A stretch of DNA of 27,638 nt, taken from contig FN649736.1 in the NCBI GenBank assembly GCA_000310025.1, positions 265,310 through 292,947 on the forward strand, in the 5' to 3' direction. Below, in pieces: positions 10,501-22,200 of this stretch (position 1 is its first letter; each line of letters begins with the position of its first letter). The notes below the pieces were generated by a model, which did not search any database, was not told where the DNA came from, and saw nothing but the letters and a program-made list of their open reading frames with translations. The translations under genes were made by a program, and so were the position numbers. The DNA is from Ectocarpus siliculosus. Its lineage: Eukaryota; Sar; Phaeophyceae; Ectocarpales; Ectocarpaceae.

Positions 10501-13466
10501 AAACAACGGAAAAAAAAAAAGACCAGCAAGCCAGCAGCAACTCCCTCCTGAATACTAATACTTACTGAATAACTCGTGTTCCATGTGGTGCATGAGGCTG
10601 TCCATCTCGTCCTCATCGTCCTCATAGGTATCCACCTCCCACGCATCGTTTGGATTGGTGTACACCCGAAGACTGAGCAGGTCGTGGTTGTTCGTTTTCT
10701 GCAACCGTCGGCGTTTGTTTTTGGTATCAGGTAGGGGGGGTCGGCGGTGGGGAAAACGTAAGCGGGGTATACAAGGGCCAGGCCGAGGAAGTGCTGCTGA
10801 TCAAGTGATGCTTGATTTCGACTTGAAAAAAACGTACTGCTAATTCGGACCATCAGGAAAAAAAAAAAAGTGTTGACGGCAGCGGGTGCAGTGTCAGTAC
10901 CCGAGACCAGGGAGAACAGAACAAAAAAAGAACCTCCACTTACCCGTTGCTTATCAAGGGCTCGTGTTTATTATCCCGCTACCAAGACTGGCGTCTTGTC
11001 CTTGGTCAGCCGGTTGGAGCGGTGGATGCTAATTCAGAAAAGACACAAACCACACTCAGGGGGTCCTCAATCATGCTCTTTAGAACCACTTCTTGTTTTC
11101 AACCGCACTGAGACTGGCGTTTCTTCATGGGCCAGCCTGCTAGCGCGATAGACGCTATTAGCAAAGACACACAGAAACACACACACACAGTTTTCCCGCT
11201 GACACTGACGTATTTTCATTGGTCAGCCGGTCAGCGTATTCGATGCTAATAACAAAGACGCACACACACGAAGCCGGTCACGAACACGCACGCATCAGGA
11301 TTCCACCTAGCCAAAGGTTGGGAAAAGAAAACACCGTCGCTCACCTCGGAAGTCTTGGCGATGATACCCACGTTCGACTTGGACGCCCAGTCGGCCGGCA
11401 TGTCGAGGTGCGCTATCGTCGAGCAACGTCGCCACCGCCCCGCGTTTCTAGCGTCTACCTCCATCGCAACCGTGTTCCCCTCTACCTTCAGCCGGACACG
11501 GGTGGACTACGTACAGCAGTAGGCGGGAGGAGAGCAAAACGTTGGCAGCGACCGGGGTGGGGGGGGGTATGAAAACTTCCAGGATCGACAGAAACAAGCA
11601 TGGTCGTGGCGTCAATAACTAAGAACCTGCAGATTAGAACATGTATCCTTCTCAATCGCGAAACATTGGCCCCGGTGTTCTCGATGTCGCCTTGTCATCT
11701 CCCCCACACACCCTACACAAGCGGTGAATGTGAAAATCCTCCACAAGGGTATATTGACACCACCACCGGGTCGGGGCGAGGCCTGCCCTAATATCGCCGA
11801 TATGTACAACTAAACAACAGAGGCAACAAGCACCAAGCATTTCCCCCAGTGTCAACTCCTCCTTCCCGCCCCCCCCCCCCCTCCCCCGATAGATTGCAAC
11901 CAATCAGATTGGAGGATCCAACCAGCAACACCAGAAAAGGCGGGGGGAGCACCATCAAGTGTACCTACCCTACTTCGGGACGCGGCAAATGACTTAACCA
12001 CCTGAGCCAAACGTTCCCCCACCCTTCTCTCTAAGCCACTCCCTGCTTCCACTTTCCCCGTGCCAAGCAACCCGTCCTCACTCCTCACCTGCATGACGTT
12101 GAAGTCGTCCCTAGTCTCATCGAACCTGACGTTAGCCGTGCACCCCTCCAAAGAATCGATCAGGTTGCCGTAGTTCCGGGTGCCGTTGTTGGCGATCACG
12201 GACACGTCCCGGTGCCGGCCCATGGGCTCCCCAGGCAGTTTGTCCCTGTTGAGCAGCTGCCGGTTGGTGTTGGCTACGACAACCAGGCCCGTAAACTTCT
12301 CGTCGATCCCGAAGAAACGCCCGTCTTGCCCCGCCTGGGGAACCCACAAAAACGACGCACACGTTTCTTCTTTGTGGCCTTCTGAACATGATACAGCAGG
12401 GAAAAACGCATGACCCGCAGTCCAGGTGTTGGGTTGGCAGCGGTGATAAGTTGGCCTACCTGCTGTACTCAACCTTCTACTGATGCCCGTGAAGTTCTCG
12501 TCAATGCCGAGGAAGCGATGCCATTACCGTAGGTGACATGACACAAGATACCACGCCCCCTGGACCTATTTTCAAAGCGCGATTACTTCATGACGAAGAT
12601 ATTGCCGAAAGCAAACGATACATGTTCGCAAAGCTTTCGACGGGAGGAATCCAACTCCGCCCTTTCGGCGACGTCACGGCTTTCCCAGCCGAGAAATCAA
12701 GCTTTGAAAATCGGCCCAGCGGGTGTGATATCTTAGGCAACCTACGGTATGCTGCCCTGTCTGGGGAACAGTCAAAAGGCAACAAAAAAATGACACATTG
12801 ATGTCGGAGGTACTGCGCTTCCCTGCTTGAGTAAAAACGCCCCAACCGCCCATTCACCGCCCGAAAACAATGAGAGGAAACAGCAACAACAGCTGTTGGC
12901 TCGGTCAGCACCTGCACGACACAAAGACGTGCGCTCGGCGGATAGTTTTGTGTCGTCTTCCACATTTTGGGATGACAGAGGTTGACCAACGAGCGATAGT
13001 GCACCGTATGGTCCAGCTCATGCCGTTTGAAGGAACGTTGTGACCAACACCGACTTCGTAAAAACAATTTCTAGATGCTCGCGTATGAAGTTGGCATAAA
13101 AGCACGACAGAAACACAAGTTGTCCAAGAAAACTTGGCGTTTTTCTGCAGGGCAGACCGTATGTTTGTTGCCCAAAATGTAACGGCAGCCTCGCCATGCC
13201 AGCCTACTGGTGCTGGCGTGGACACCGCGAAACCGCCGAAAACACGCCAGCAACAACAACGCCACTAAAAAGTGGTACTCCAGAAAAAACCACGGCTACG
13301 TGGGAGGAAAGAAACCAGAGGGGATACGCGGATCGCAGCGAGAGAGGGTATGTACCTTGTACTTCATCGGTGCGATGACCAGAGCGATGGTGTCCCCGTA
13401 CTTGACCTTCTCAGTCCTTCAGAGACACACAGCGGCAGCAGCGGCAGCAGCAGCAGCAGCAGTAGC

Positions 13467-13501
<35 letters not shown>

Positions 13502-15576
13502 TAGCAGTAGCAGCAGACAGAGGCGGAACGAGCGCGTCAGAGGCTTGCGATGTCAGCGGTGCGGAGAAAGCAACAGGAAGTGACGAAACACCCCCATCAG
13601 CTTGGGGAAGACACGCTCGGCCCATGCCCTAGGTGGTTGAGCACGATAGCGTCGCACGTTAACACCTGAGCACGCCCAAAGGCTAGGGGGTCGAGCCCGA
13701 CAACACCGTGGTTCACAGGAGCAAACGCGAGGTCTCGTGTGGTACGTAAGCGGGTGCGACGTGATTTGCTACTCCGACTACATTGTGGTCTACGTTAACA
13801 AACGTTTTTTCGGGGGCGGAGCGCCTTCGTGTCAGTGTCAGAGAACAACATCCTGAGGGAAGCAGCTCAGCGTAACCCACAACAACGAAACGCACAACGA
13901 CTGCTGTGTTCGTGGGCATCAAAGTCTGTCCCGCCCTCTCTCCCGATGAACTTGCTGCTGTTTGCGGCAGCTCCTCGTCACGCACGCATCCCCCCTCCCT
14001 GCACAAAGGCAAACCAACACCCCGCCGCTACCGGTACGCCGGTTCCATTGACTAGGTGTGACTTATCTCTACGACTTGGATGTCACACAAAAGGAAAACA
14101 CGCAAGCAATCGTGGCTGGCTGGGAGCTGCAGGGAACACGGGAGGGCGGTGGCGGTCATAGGCGGCGAGGGCTTACCCGCTGATTCGGAATTTCCACTCC
14201 AGGGAGAAATCTGACGTCGCAATGGTTGACCTCGACCATAGCGTCCCTAACTCTTGCGGCTTATCCGGGGTCAGCTTCAAATTTCCACGCCATGACGGGT
14301 ATGACACGCGATACAGACGAAGGTCGTCCGCGCCGCGAAAAAAGGGGCGAAACTCGTCAAACATTTGTTGCGGTTATCTCGGGCCCGGCGGCGCTGGGAG
14401 GCAGTCAAGAATCGTCACCACGGGCTGACGGATGCACAAGAACGTCAGGCGGATATGGCTGCGGTAACAGTGCATGCGTATACCGCGTAAGATACACCTA
14501 CAGAAGATAACACCCTCCCCACACGCACATACCACACCCGGTGGCAAATGTTTTTTTCGGGTCGACATGAGCCAAGAACCAAAACGAACGTATTCTCAAA
14601 TCAGAATTGGACTACGAATAGCACCATACCCCACGCGCAATACCGCGCAATGCCACCCCTGGCGATAATTATTTTAGAAGCTAACGTTATGACCGGGGCG
14701 TGTTTTCTTGTGTGGAATACGGTACACGAAGTAGATCATACGACAGATGCCGATGCTGAACCATGAACGTTCATGTGGACCGCTAAACGCTGGTTCTGTT
14801 GTAGGTGGCGGAGCTCCACAAACATGGCACATCTCAACGAGGGCGCAAAATCGAGGCAGTGAGCAACCCAGCCTGGTATCCATGCGCCCATGCTTGTGTG
14901 AACTCGTACATTCGCTGCCAAAATCATCCTATGCATACAGAGGCCGATGAAGCAGACCAGACTCCGGAGTATCTATTATCTTCGATCAAGCCGCGAGTGT
15001 TCCGAACAAAAGGACGAGCCACTACATACGAGACTGAACCAAATGATCAAAAAGAGCCCGAGCAACCTCGGCAACGGTGGTTGCGTTTAACGTGTGTCGG
15101 TAGACAGCACAATGGGAACGGCCATCCCACTTGGACCGCCGACTTGGGTTATCCATCCCTGCTTAGACCAAGAGGGCAACATCACACCTTCTTTCACCAG
15201 ACGCCAGACTCCAGACTCTCAAAAAAAAATTCCAAGTATTTTTTTCTTGTGCTTCAGTATAACGACGAGCTACAATAGGTATGCAACCACAGAGCACCAC
15301 GCACGCCGTGCAGGTCAAGACAAGACAACTACAGCTCACCCTGACGAAGGACTGCATGATGTTGGTGGCACCGGTTTTCTCGAAGTAAGGGATGATCCTC
15401 GCCCCCTTGTGGTCGTGCTTGTCGAACGGCCCCAGCACCGAGAGCTGTTGCTTGAGCTCTCCGCTCACACGCACCGCACAGCACGCCAATCCCACCGCCA
15501 CAGCTACTACCACTTGCACCAGGCCCACACGCCGCCCGGGCCTTGGCTGTTTTCTCCGCATCTGCTGCTGGGCCAT
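6994..15576 (-). CDS. ERGIC-53/VIP36-type L-type lectin cargo receptor, 10 exons, complete
   Basis: Seen: exons (complement) 15576-15340, 14274-14177, 13416-13356, 12334-12089, 11506-11345, 10698-10566, 10006-9924, 8310-8203, 7509-7450 and 7101-6994. All have GT donors, AG acceptors and compatible phases, giving 431 residues. The order is a basic N-terminus with a hydrophobic signal peptide (about 15-38), an L-type lectin domain (about 50-285), an acidic segment, coiled-coil stalk, one membrane span (about 402-420) and an 11-residue tail. Known: this family binds N-glycans in the ER and carries glycoproteins to the Golgi as type I membrane proteins. Start: the ATG at 15576 sits just before the signal peptide; another in-frame ATG follows at 15561, and one at 15672 would add an unlikely polar leader. 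Human ERGIC-53 is about 510 residues, so the stalk here is shorter. Confidence 0.9.
8203..10698 (-). CDS. lectin exons 6-8: end of lectin fold and coiled-coil stalk
   Basis: Exons 10698-10566, 10006-9924 and 8310-8203 encode residues 269-376. NNHDLLSLRVY is the family's last strand region (DNHDLLS-type). It is followed by an acidic run, EVDTYEDDEDEMDS, and a His/Met patch. Exons 7 and 8 have heptad-like helical sequence (SLRETIDTLAQAERDAETRL; ALESRVAKLEVQ), expected for the oligomerising stalk. A split AAC codon joins exons 6 and 7. Confidence 0.8.
8866..9085. mobile_element. TA-flanked MITE, long terminal inverted repeats, copy 1
   Basis: The 220-bp element starts CCGTAAGGTTGCGAGTCAGC and ends with its inverse. 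The terminal inverted repeats are about 67 bp (8866-8932 and 9019-9085) with about five mismatches. Both sides are flanked by TA (8864-8865, 9086-9087), the target duplication typical of Tc1/mariner-like elements. It has no transposase and lies in lectin intron 7. Confidence 0.9.
9105..9381. mobile_element. TA-flanked MITE with CAGTAGAGG termini and internal duplication
   Basis: The 277-bp element has perfect 18-bp terminal inverted repeats, CAGTAGAGGTCCCTGTTT at 9105-9122 and its complement at 9364-9381, with TA on each side. Termini beginning CAGT and a TA target resemble pogo/Tigger-type mariner relatives. Two direct ~90-bp copies (9144-9233 and 9271-9360) make up most of the interior. No coding sequence is seen. 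It is 19 bp from the preceding MITE, in the same lectin intron. Confidence 0.9.
9668..9870. repeat. imperfect ~115-bp duplication with purine-rich tracts
   Basis: Two blocks begin GCACCTCG (near 9671 and 9786), pass through a (T/C)AGCCAAGA motif and run into GAGAGA-rich sequence. A third GCACCTCG at 9919-9926 spans the exon 7 donor. On the coding strand this places two decoy CGAG|GTGC donor-like motifs downstream of the real one. Confidence 0.6.
10985..11275. repeat. three diverged copies of a ~67-bp segment
   Basis: Copies starting near 10987, 11112 and 11205 share ACTG(G/A)CGT, TCAGCCGG or a variant, GATGCTAAT or GACGCTATT, and a final AAAGAC(A/G)CACA run. They are irregularly spaced inside lectin intron 5. 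The function is unknown. Confidence 0.65.
11345..14274 (-). CDS. lectin exons 2-5: carbohydrate-recognition-type domain
   Basis: Exons 14274-14177, 13416-13356, 12334-12089 and 11506-11345 encode residues 80-268. Family landmarks are LTPD near 80, LGTLWSR, FSLEWKFRISG, YGDTIAL, DGRFFGIDEKFTGL, VIANNGTRNYG, EGCTANVRF, and LDMPADWASKSNVGIIAKTSE. Cys197 and Cys242 occupy the places of the family's conserved disulfide. The first-domain Asp (Asp120) and the late Asp (Asp192) are present. The central calcium/sugar loop, normally FFD-x-F/Y-x-N, reads VVANTNRQ, and the usual His two residues after the conserved Tyr is Asn189. Classical calcium-dependent mannose binding may therefore be altered or lost; that last step is inference. 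Confidence 0.8.
12527..12747. mobile_element. TA-flanked MITE, same family as 8866-9085, diverged copy
   Basis: The 221-bp segment has CCGTAGGT ends and TA on both sides (12525-12526, 12748-12749). Its inner arm motif, TTTTCAAAGC followed by an ATT-containing stretch, also occurs in the copy at 8866-9085. The two are almost identical in length (220 and 221 bp), but the arms here are more decayed. It lies in lectin intron 3. Confidence 0.8.
13431..13515. repeat. GCA/GGAGCA microsatellite
   Basis: Runs of GCA triplets merge into GGAGCA hexamers. On the lectin coding strand this reads as CTG/CTCCTG repeats ending just upstream of the exon 3 acceptor (AG at 13418-13417), so it forms part of that acceptor's pyrimidine-rich tract. 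Apparent poly-Ala/Ser/Gly open frames here are artefacts. Confidence 0.9.
15340..15576 (-). CDS. lectin exon 1: signal peptide and start of lectin fold
   Basis: It encodes residues 1-79. A basic stretch (MRRKQPRPGRR) is followed by a hydrophobic core, VGLVQVVVAVAVGLACCAV, typical of a cleaved signal peptide. PYFEKTGATNIMQSFVR corresponds to the first strands of the L-type lectin fold and runs in phase 0 into LTPDK of exon 2. The donor is GTGAGC. Confidence 0.85.
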
Positions 15577-16298
15577 CGTTTTAGCAATGGCAGCACACAC
15601 ACACCTCCCACAACCGACTTCTGTCTCGCTCTCCAAAAGCTTCCGATGTACGTGCGGATTGTACTGCACCACTACCTTCTTGTATAGGTTTGTGGAGACG
15701 CACTAAAGCCTCCGCCCGTGTTTCGCGACGCGAGCTCTCGTCCACGCAGGGTGGGGAGGGAGACTCACCGACTTGAGCCGGCGCGTTGCACACAGTTAAC
15801 TTTGCGTTTCTTCTTCCGTTCCGCCGGTGCCGTGCTGCTGCTGCTGTGCAAAGCCCACGCCGGCCTGTTGCCTTTCAGCCCCGCGTGCGAGAACAAACCA
15901 GGCGGTCTCTCTCTCTGGGTCTGTCGCACGCGCAACTCCGTGACAGCGCCTGCTGGGTGGCGTATGCAGGTTCTGCACTGAACTTGCAACAAAATGCTGA
16001 CGAGTATGTCAAGCCGTATCGCAACCCCTTCGCACGTGCTACCCCTGGAACGAGCCGCCCACCGGTGTGTTGTATAAGCCGGCACGTGGTGGGGCTGGTT
16101 TCGGATCAACCGCGCCGGGTTTCAGCGGAAGCTTTTTGTACACCGGGGAGATGAACATTTATCATGTAGTTCCGCCGCGTGCGTTCTCCGGAGATCGTGT
16201 ACAGAGCCTGTGCTGCTGCACAGGAGGTGCTCGTGTGTGTGTTGATGCGATCGCCATTGTGCTACACTCACACCGAGGAGTCTGAGGAAATCGGAGGA
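15577..16298. promoter_or_regulatory. divergent intergenic region between lectin and MtnA-MtnK genes
   Basis: The lectin ATG (15576, minus) and the isomerase ATG (16299, plus) are 722 bp apart and point away from each other, so both promoters and 5' UTRs should lie here. A TTGTATAAGC near 16072 is a possible TATA-like element for the + strand gene, but this is weak. No repeats or other genes are evident. Confidence 0.5.
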
Positions 16299-19200
16299 AT
16301 GGCGCAAGCAGGAAACACCTCGATCAAGCTCCAGTCGTTGAGGTGGGGGCAAGAAAGTACGGTACTTCTACAGCACTTCCTCTTTGTGTCCAACACGTCA
16401 ATTGCACTGCATTTGCGCTCTTTTTCGCCATGTTTTGCGCTACTTGGACATTTCGGCGGGGAATGTTCACGTTGTCGCCATGACGGCAGCACCACCCTGG
16501 CTTCAATACCCCAGTACGCTAGATTTCTGCGGGCGTACGTAGATATTCACGAATTGTTTAGGCCAACCCCTACTTGTCCAAGGTGCTGTGCGTCCGCAAC
16601 GAAAGCTGAAGTGTTCCGGGGTTGTTGTGCTGCGGAACAACGGCGGTCTCGTCGGTCTGCTGTCTGCTGTAACTATCACGGGTGTGCCGTCTACGATAAT
16701 CGATGTATGTATGCTTATGCGGAAGAGAAAGTGCGGGTATCAGAGAGTCAAAGGCGCTTGTCGTGGCAAAAATCGATATGTGTAAGAGGAATGTGGCCAG
16801 AATCGATATGTGGAGAGGAATGTGCCGTATTTTACCCCTGGGGCGTTCTGAAGAAATAGATCCACACTTACGTGCAAGCACGGCGGCGTTTCCGCACATG
16901 TGAATATGCAGATGCGTATGCATAGGACAGATCATGATCTATTTAGTCACCTAGTATGTCTTACAGATTAGCATCGAGCAAACATTGGATGTACAGCATA
17001 TTGATGAAGACTAGTGCATGTCGTTTGTTTTCTCGTCCGACAACTTCATGCATACAACAGTAGAGCCAGAGGCAGAGTCAGGCGTCTCCAAAACACCTTC
17101 AGATGTGTATGGGAATAGAGTTCGCATCAGGACACATCAGCATACAGCCACCGACGGATATTTTGCCCTAAGGCGTCTATGCATAGAAAACGCCATGAGG
17201 TGCAAAATCTCAACTCAACGCCAACATGTCCAGCAACTATCCCTTGAAAACGACACATCCGGAGCAAGCACTATATATTCCAATCCGATCCAATCCATAT
17301 TCCAATCCGATTCAATCCGATCACCCGGTTCTTCGGTCCTTTAGATCGCCTAGGGCAAACATACCTCGATCACCTAGGTACATATATCTTTCAGATGAAA
17401 ACTCTGGGCAAGAGTATACAGATCACCAGGTCCTTCAGATCACCTCCTGCAAACATACCCCGGTCACCTATGCCCAACAGCTCACCTCGGGCAATCATTC
17501 TCCGATCACCTATGCCCCTCAACCCACCTCGGGCAAACATACCCGAATCACCTGAGTCCTTCACAACACCTCTGGCATACATACACCGGTCACCTACCAT
17601 GTCGTTCAGATCATCAAGGAGCAAGCATGACCCGATCATCGATGTCTTTCAGATCGCCTCGCGCAATCATAAACAGATCACGTAGTCACAAGGGACATGC
17701 CCTTCGAAAAAGAGTTCGCTCGATCTGGACGGATCCGAACTGTCCTACTGTATGTGTGGGCGTTTCCTTCCATCTTCGTAGAGCCAAGCTGGTTTGGGTG
17801 AGCAAGAACGGAACGAGAGAAGCAAAGGAAACGTGAACGAAAGACCTATTAATAATGCTGAACGTGATAGGTTTACACCAATGGGGAGGCAGGAAGAGCG
17901 CCCAGGCAGTTTGCACTTGCTTTTCTGTGATATACGGGGGATGTTTCTCTGTACTTCGAAGTGTATTGTTAAAGGCAAGGAAGGGTGTAACGTCAAAACT
18001 GTTGAAAATGTTGGTTCTCGGTAGACGCACACGTATCAGACCCCAAAACGCAATCGTACGTACGTACGCAGAGCTTTCGTACACCTGTACAGTTTTTTTT
18101 GTGTATATACGCTACATGAACCAGGTCGAAACGTGCGTTGGGAGAATAGAATGCAATGGCGTCGCCGCAGCATGACGTTCACATGGTGTTGAATGCGCTC
18201 ATGGAGCTTTGACATCAGGTTTGCGGGGAGAACTGCTCTAAACGGCCCTTGAGAATTTGGCTACAATATATGATGTTTAATCTCTCATGTGGTAGTTCCA
18301 TTTGAAGATAATTTTCTGTTAAAACGGAATAAGAGAAGCCCGGATGTAAGAGAGCGATATCGGCTTGTCACACCCTCTCTTGTATCGTAGCCTGCACTGA
18401 TGTCTGAACATACACAGCTGGTTGTTTGACTTTATCCTGGTCTTACGTGACGGTTTCACTTGTGCAAGGCGGGTTTTGCTCTTGGTTCCTCTTCGAAATG
18501 ACGGCAGGTACACGAGGGGGTCGCTGCAGGTTCTGAACCAGCTGAAACTGCCTCATGAAACCGAGTACATGGACGTGCGAGGGGCCGAGGATGCCTTCGA
18601 CGCCATAAAGACAATGATGGTAGGTGAATCTAAAGTGTGTCGAAGTTAGAGGAGTACCCGGGGTTTAACAGGAGCGTGTCCTTGGCTCCTGCACTAACTG
18701 TATAACCAATCTACATCACCATCGCGTTTGTGCGACAAGCATTCGGGATTCACACGACAGAGCGGGGGGGGGCGATGAATGACTAAAGTATTTTCATGTC
18801 AGCGGGTTGGTCCACGCGGCCGATGCTAGTGAATGAAGCACAAGGCACATTTTCGGCATGTTTTGTTTTTTTCTCCTTGGGGGGACCTACCTCCATTCCG
18901 TAGGCGATGACGTGGGCTAGAGAGTCTGCTCGGCCTGAGAGTACCCTATCTCTCTTACTGGCGTGTGGTGAGGAATTGCCAAGCGCGCGGGCCGAGGTCC
19001 TTCGACGTGCTAAATAGATTATTACAAGTGGAGTTTTTTTTATTGTCCACAACTCGCAAGCGAGACCGCGAGGCTTCACCTGATTGGGCATGGAGTTGTG
19101 GGCCGAGGTCCCTAGCGCCAATAGCAGGACGTCCGTAAGCGGGCGGGCTGGTGCCCAACGCCGATGAACTCGTAAGCGGGCGGGATGTCAATGTCACATG

Positions 19201-22200
19201 AAGCGGGGAGGGTTGGTTCTAAAGAGATTGGGTCAACTCGGGAGGAGAATGATGCCAGGACTGTCGACGGTGGGAACCGAGCGGTGGCGTTAGCTGAGGG
19301 ACTAGAGAGAGATGCACGTCCAAGCTCCTTCGTTTGGCCTGCCCCCAGTGTAGTTTGCAAATCAGTGGTGACTTCCGTTCTAGCTCGAGTGAGCTGTCAC
19401 GCGTATGGGAGCGTGGTCGTGCATCTCGTACATCCTTGCGCTCCCTAACGCCTTTTGGTGTCGTCTCGGACAAACTGTCGTTATCCCTGTTGTTGTCGTC
19501 AGGTGAGAGGCGCGCCTCTTATCGCCATCGTCGCAGCCCTCGGCCTCGCCGTGGAGGCGTCCTCGGGGGCGACGCAGAATGGCACTGCGCAAGAGGCATC
19601 GTCGATGCTGCACGAGAAGTGAGCTTCGTTGCGCTTGGGAGGATGTTCACGTTTTCATGATCACGATACATAATCGATGGTGGAGCCGGCTGTGCATGTG
19701 AAGCGTCTTCGTCGCTGCGTGCCCGGTGTTGGCTGCAGAGCGTCGCAGTCCTTATAGCAGTGACGTATTTCTACCGCACGTTCTTTCTTGTGCGACCGTT
19801 ACCCAATGGCAGCTTTGCCGCCTTGGTTCGAAGATTTTTTCCAACCATGTGCTTGTAGACATGGAATCGTTCTTTGATAATGGCGCCATGGATCCCCGAT
19901 GCGTATGATACGTTCGTGAAGATAGCCCGTGAACGTAGAAAATACCCCGGGCAATGAGCCGATACTCACAGGTTGCTGTTCGACACTTTAGCGTGCTTCC
20001 CACCCCCTATCGGGGACCAACCCTCCCGCCGACCCACAACAACCATCGCGCATAAGTCCCTGAACACACGGAGCCTCAAAGCACGTTGCTGCCACTGGCC
20101 AACCAACCAACCCAACAGTAACAACGTTATCTCCCAAACGTAACAACCCTATCTCTCAAACGTAACAACGTTACCTGTAGCGTTCATTAACCCGCCCTCA
20201 TTCCCCGTGGACGGGCAAAAAATACGGATGCAATCAAAACCACGAACACGAAAGGCTGGATTACCTCAAGACCTCGCGGGAGACGGCCGTGAACCTTGCC
20301 AACGCCTGCGATGCCCTCAAGACCACAATCTCCGGAGAAGCCGCGAGGGAGGGCAGCACGTGGAGTTCCACCGTGGAGGCTTTCGTCGGGGCCGCCGAGG
20401 CCATGCTGGAAGAGGACATCGCCGCGAACCGTCGACAAGGTAGTAAACGCTTTGGTAGCCCATTCAACGTGTCCATAGATCGATGGATTGGATTTTCACT
20501 CCATCCGTTCGTGCGGCATGTTCAGGGCATAGGCGTGATACGTGCCCGGTGTACGGCCATTGGTGCTAGTGTGGGAGCAGCTGCCGAAGAGACTCCGCTT
20601 CAGTCGAGACTTGCGCGCCGTTATTTTAGAATCACCAAGACGCACACAACCAACTACTGTACGTGGTATATGTGCCAGCTCGCCGTTGCGTCAAATAGTG
20701 TATTTTTTTTGTTTGGGCAATGTCGACAGCGCTGTGTCGTACGCTGCCCTTGTGGAGTAGCCTCCTTGCCGGCCTTACTTCGTTGATGAGAATCTGCTCT
20801 CGACGTGTCTACCAAATCAATTTGCTTGGAGTTCGGGATGTTCTCGGATATCCCCCGCTGTGGTCGTTTTATCTCTCGAGCTCTACACATGCCGACTATA
20901 GGGCAGGCCGTTCGATCCCGTAATTCACCTTCGCTGTCAGTCCCCTGTCATTTTTGCCGCACGGTTTCCCGCTGGTGTTTCATCCCCTCGCTGCCCATCA
21001 CAGGCCTCTTGACCCTATCGTCGCCGTCGGTCTCATGTGCCCCATGGCCATCTCCCTGTGTGCTCTTTACAACGCTTTCCGTGCCTGATGTGGTGGCCTA
21101 TCCAATGACGGTGGTCAACAGGGGGGTACGCTGTGGAGGCCCTGCTGTCGGAGCCGTCGTGCAAGGGAAAGGCCCGCCTCTCGGTCCTTACGCACTGCAA
21201 CACCGGTAAGACGGGGTGTTATCTACCATATACGACACAATGATGAGACACACCACACCACACCACACGGCCCACCATACTACCACACTCGGTGGTAATG
21301 TCTTTACTGGTTAACATTGGCCCAAAACGTAATACTTCTACTTTTAAGCTAAATGTTCGGGCCACGAAAAATACCACACCCTTCAGAAAACAACCCACCC
21401 GGAAGTGTAATGACTGGCGTTTTGTGCTGTTACTGCTGTTATCCGATTGTGGTTGGTGTTGTTGTGTCGTCACGGCTATTGTTGCAGCTGCTGTCGAGTC
21501 TCGCGCCTCATGTACGATGTTGCCCCGAATCAAGTTGAAGAATCTGGGCGCGTGAGTGCCAAATAGTATGACCGGCAGGTGTGGTGCTGGCTTAGTTTCT
21601 GTTGCTCTCGGCGCAACCGTCCTTTCTCTCTTTGAACTCAACACATCACCCTGAAACAGGGTCACCTATCGGCGACAAAGCTCGGCGGAGTGCGTTGTGA
21701 AGCCCTTGCGATCCAAACTATCATGAAGAACGATCTTCCTTCGGCGGCAGTACTCAGTGGGGTGTTCTGAAGCCCGTTCTGTGTTAAGATTCATATAATG
21801 AGAAATGGTCACCCATCCGAGACGATAATCAGTGGGATGTTGTACAGCTACTGTAGTAGTGCTGCCAATTCTGACATCTCTCCTCAACGCGCCCTCCCCA
21901 AGGATCCCTGGCGACCGCTGGGTTCGGGACGGCATTGGGCGTGATTCGAGCTCTCGACGAAAAGGGTTTGCTGGCGAGCTGTTATTGTACGGAGACGAGG
22001 CCGTACAACCAGGTACGGTACACGGCTGCCGTCGCGTTCCGCGGGAACCGCGGGTTTCGCCTTTGCACCCACGGGATCCACCCGAGCTGTCGACGCATTC
22101 CTCGCCACCGGTTTTTTCAGCTGCCGTTCGGGCTGCTGACACGTGACGGAATTTCTTGTTTCTGTTTACCGTATACGAAGCGGCTGGTTGTTTTGTTAGA

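Noticed and set aside
11852-12472. 206-residue minus-strand open frame as a single exon
   Set aside because: Only 12089-12334 matches the lectin family; the ends read through the splice donor and acceptor into intron.
13210-13632. Poly-Ala/Gly and Ser-rich open frames
   Set aside because: They arise from the GCA/GGAGCA microsatellite in lectin intron 2, on the wrong strand.
16179-16859. 226-residue + strand open frame
   Set aside because: Only 16299-16342 of it is real coding sequence (exon 1 of the MtnA-MtnK gene); the rest runs on into the intron with no family features.
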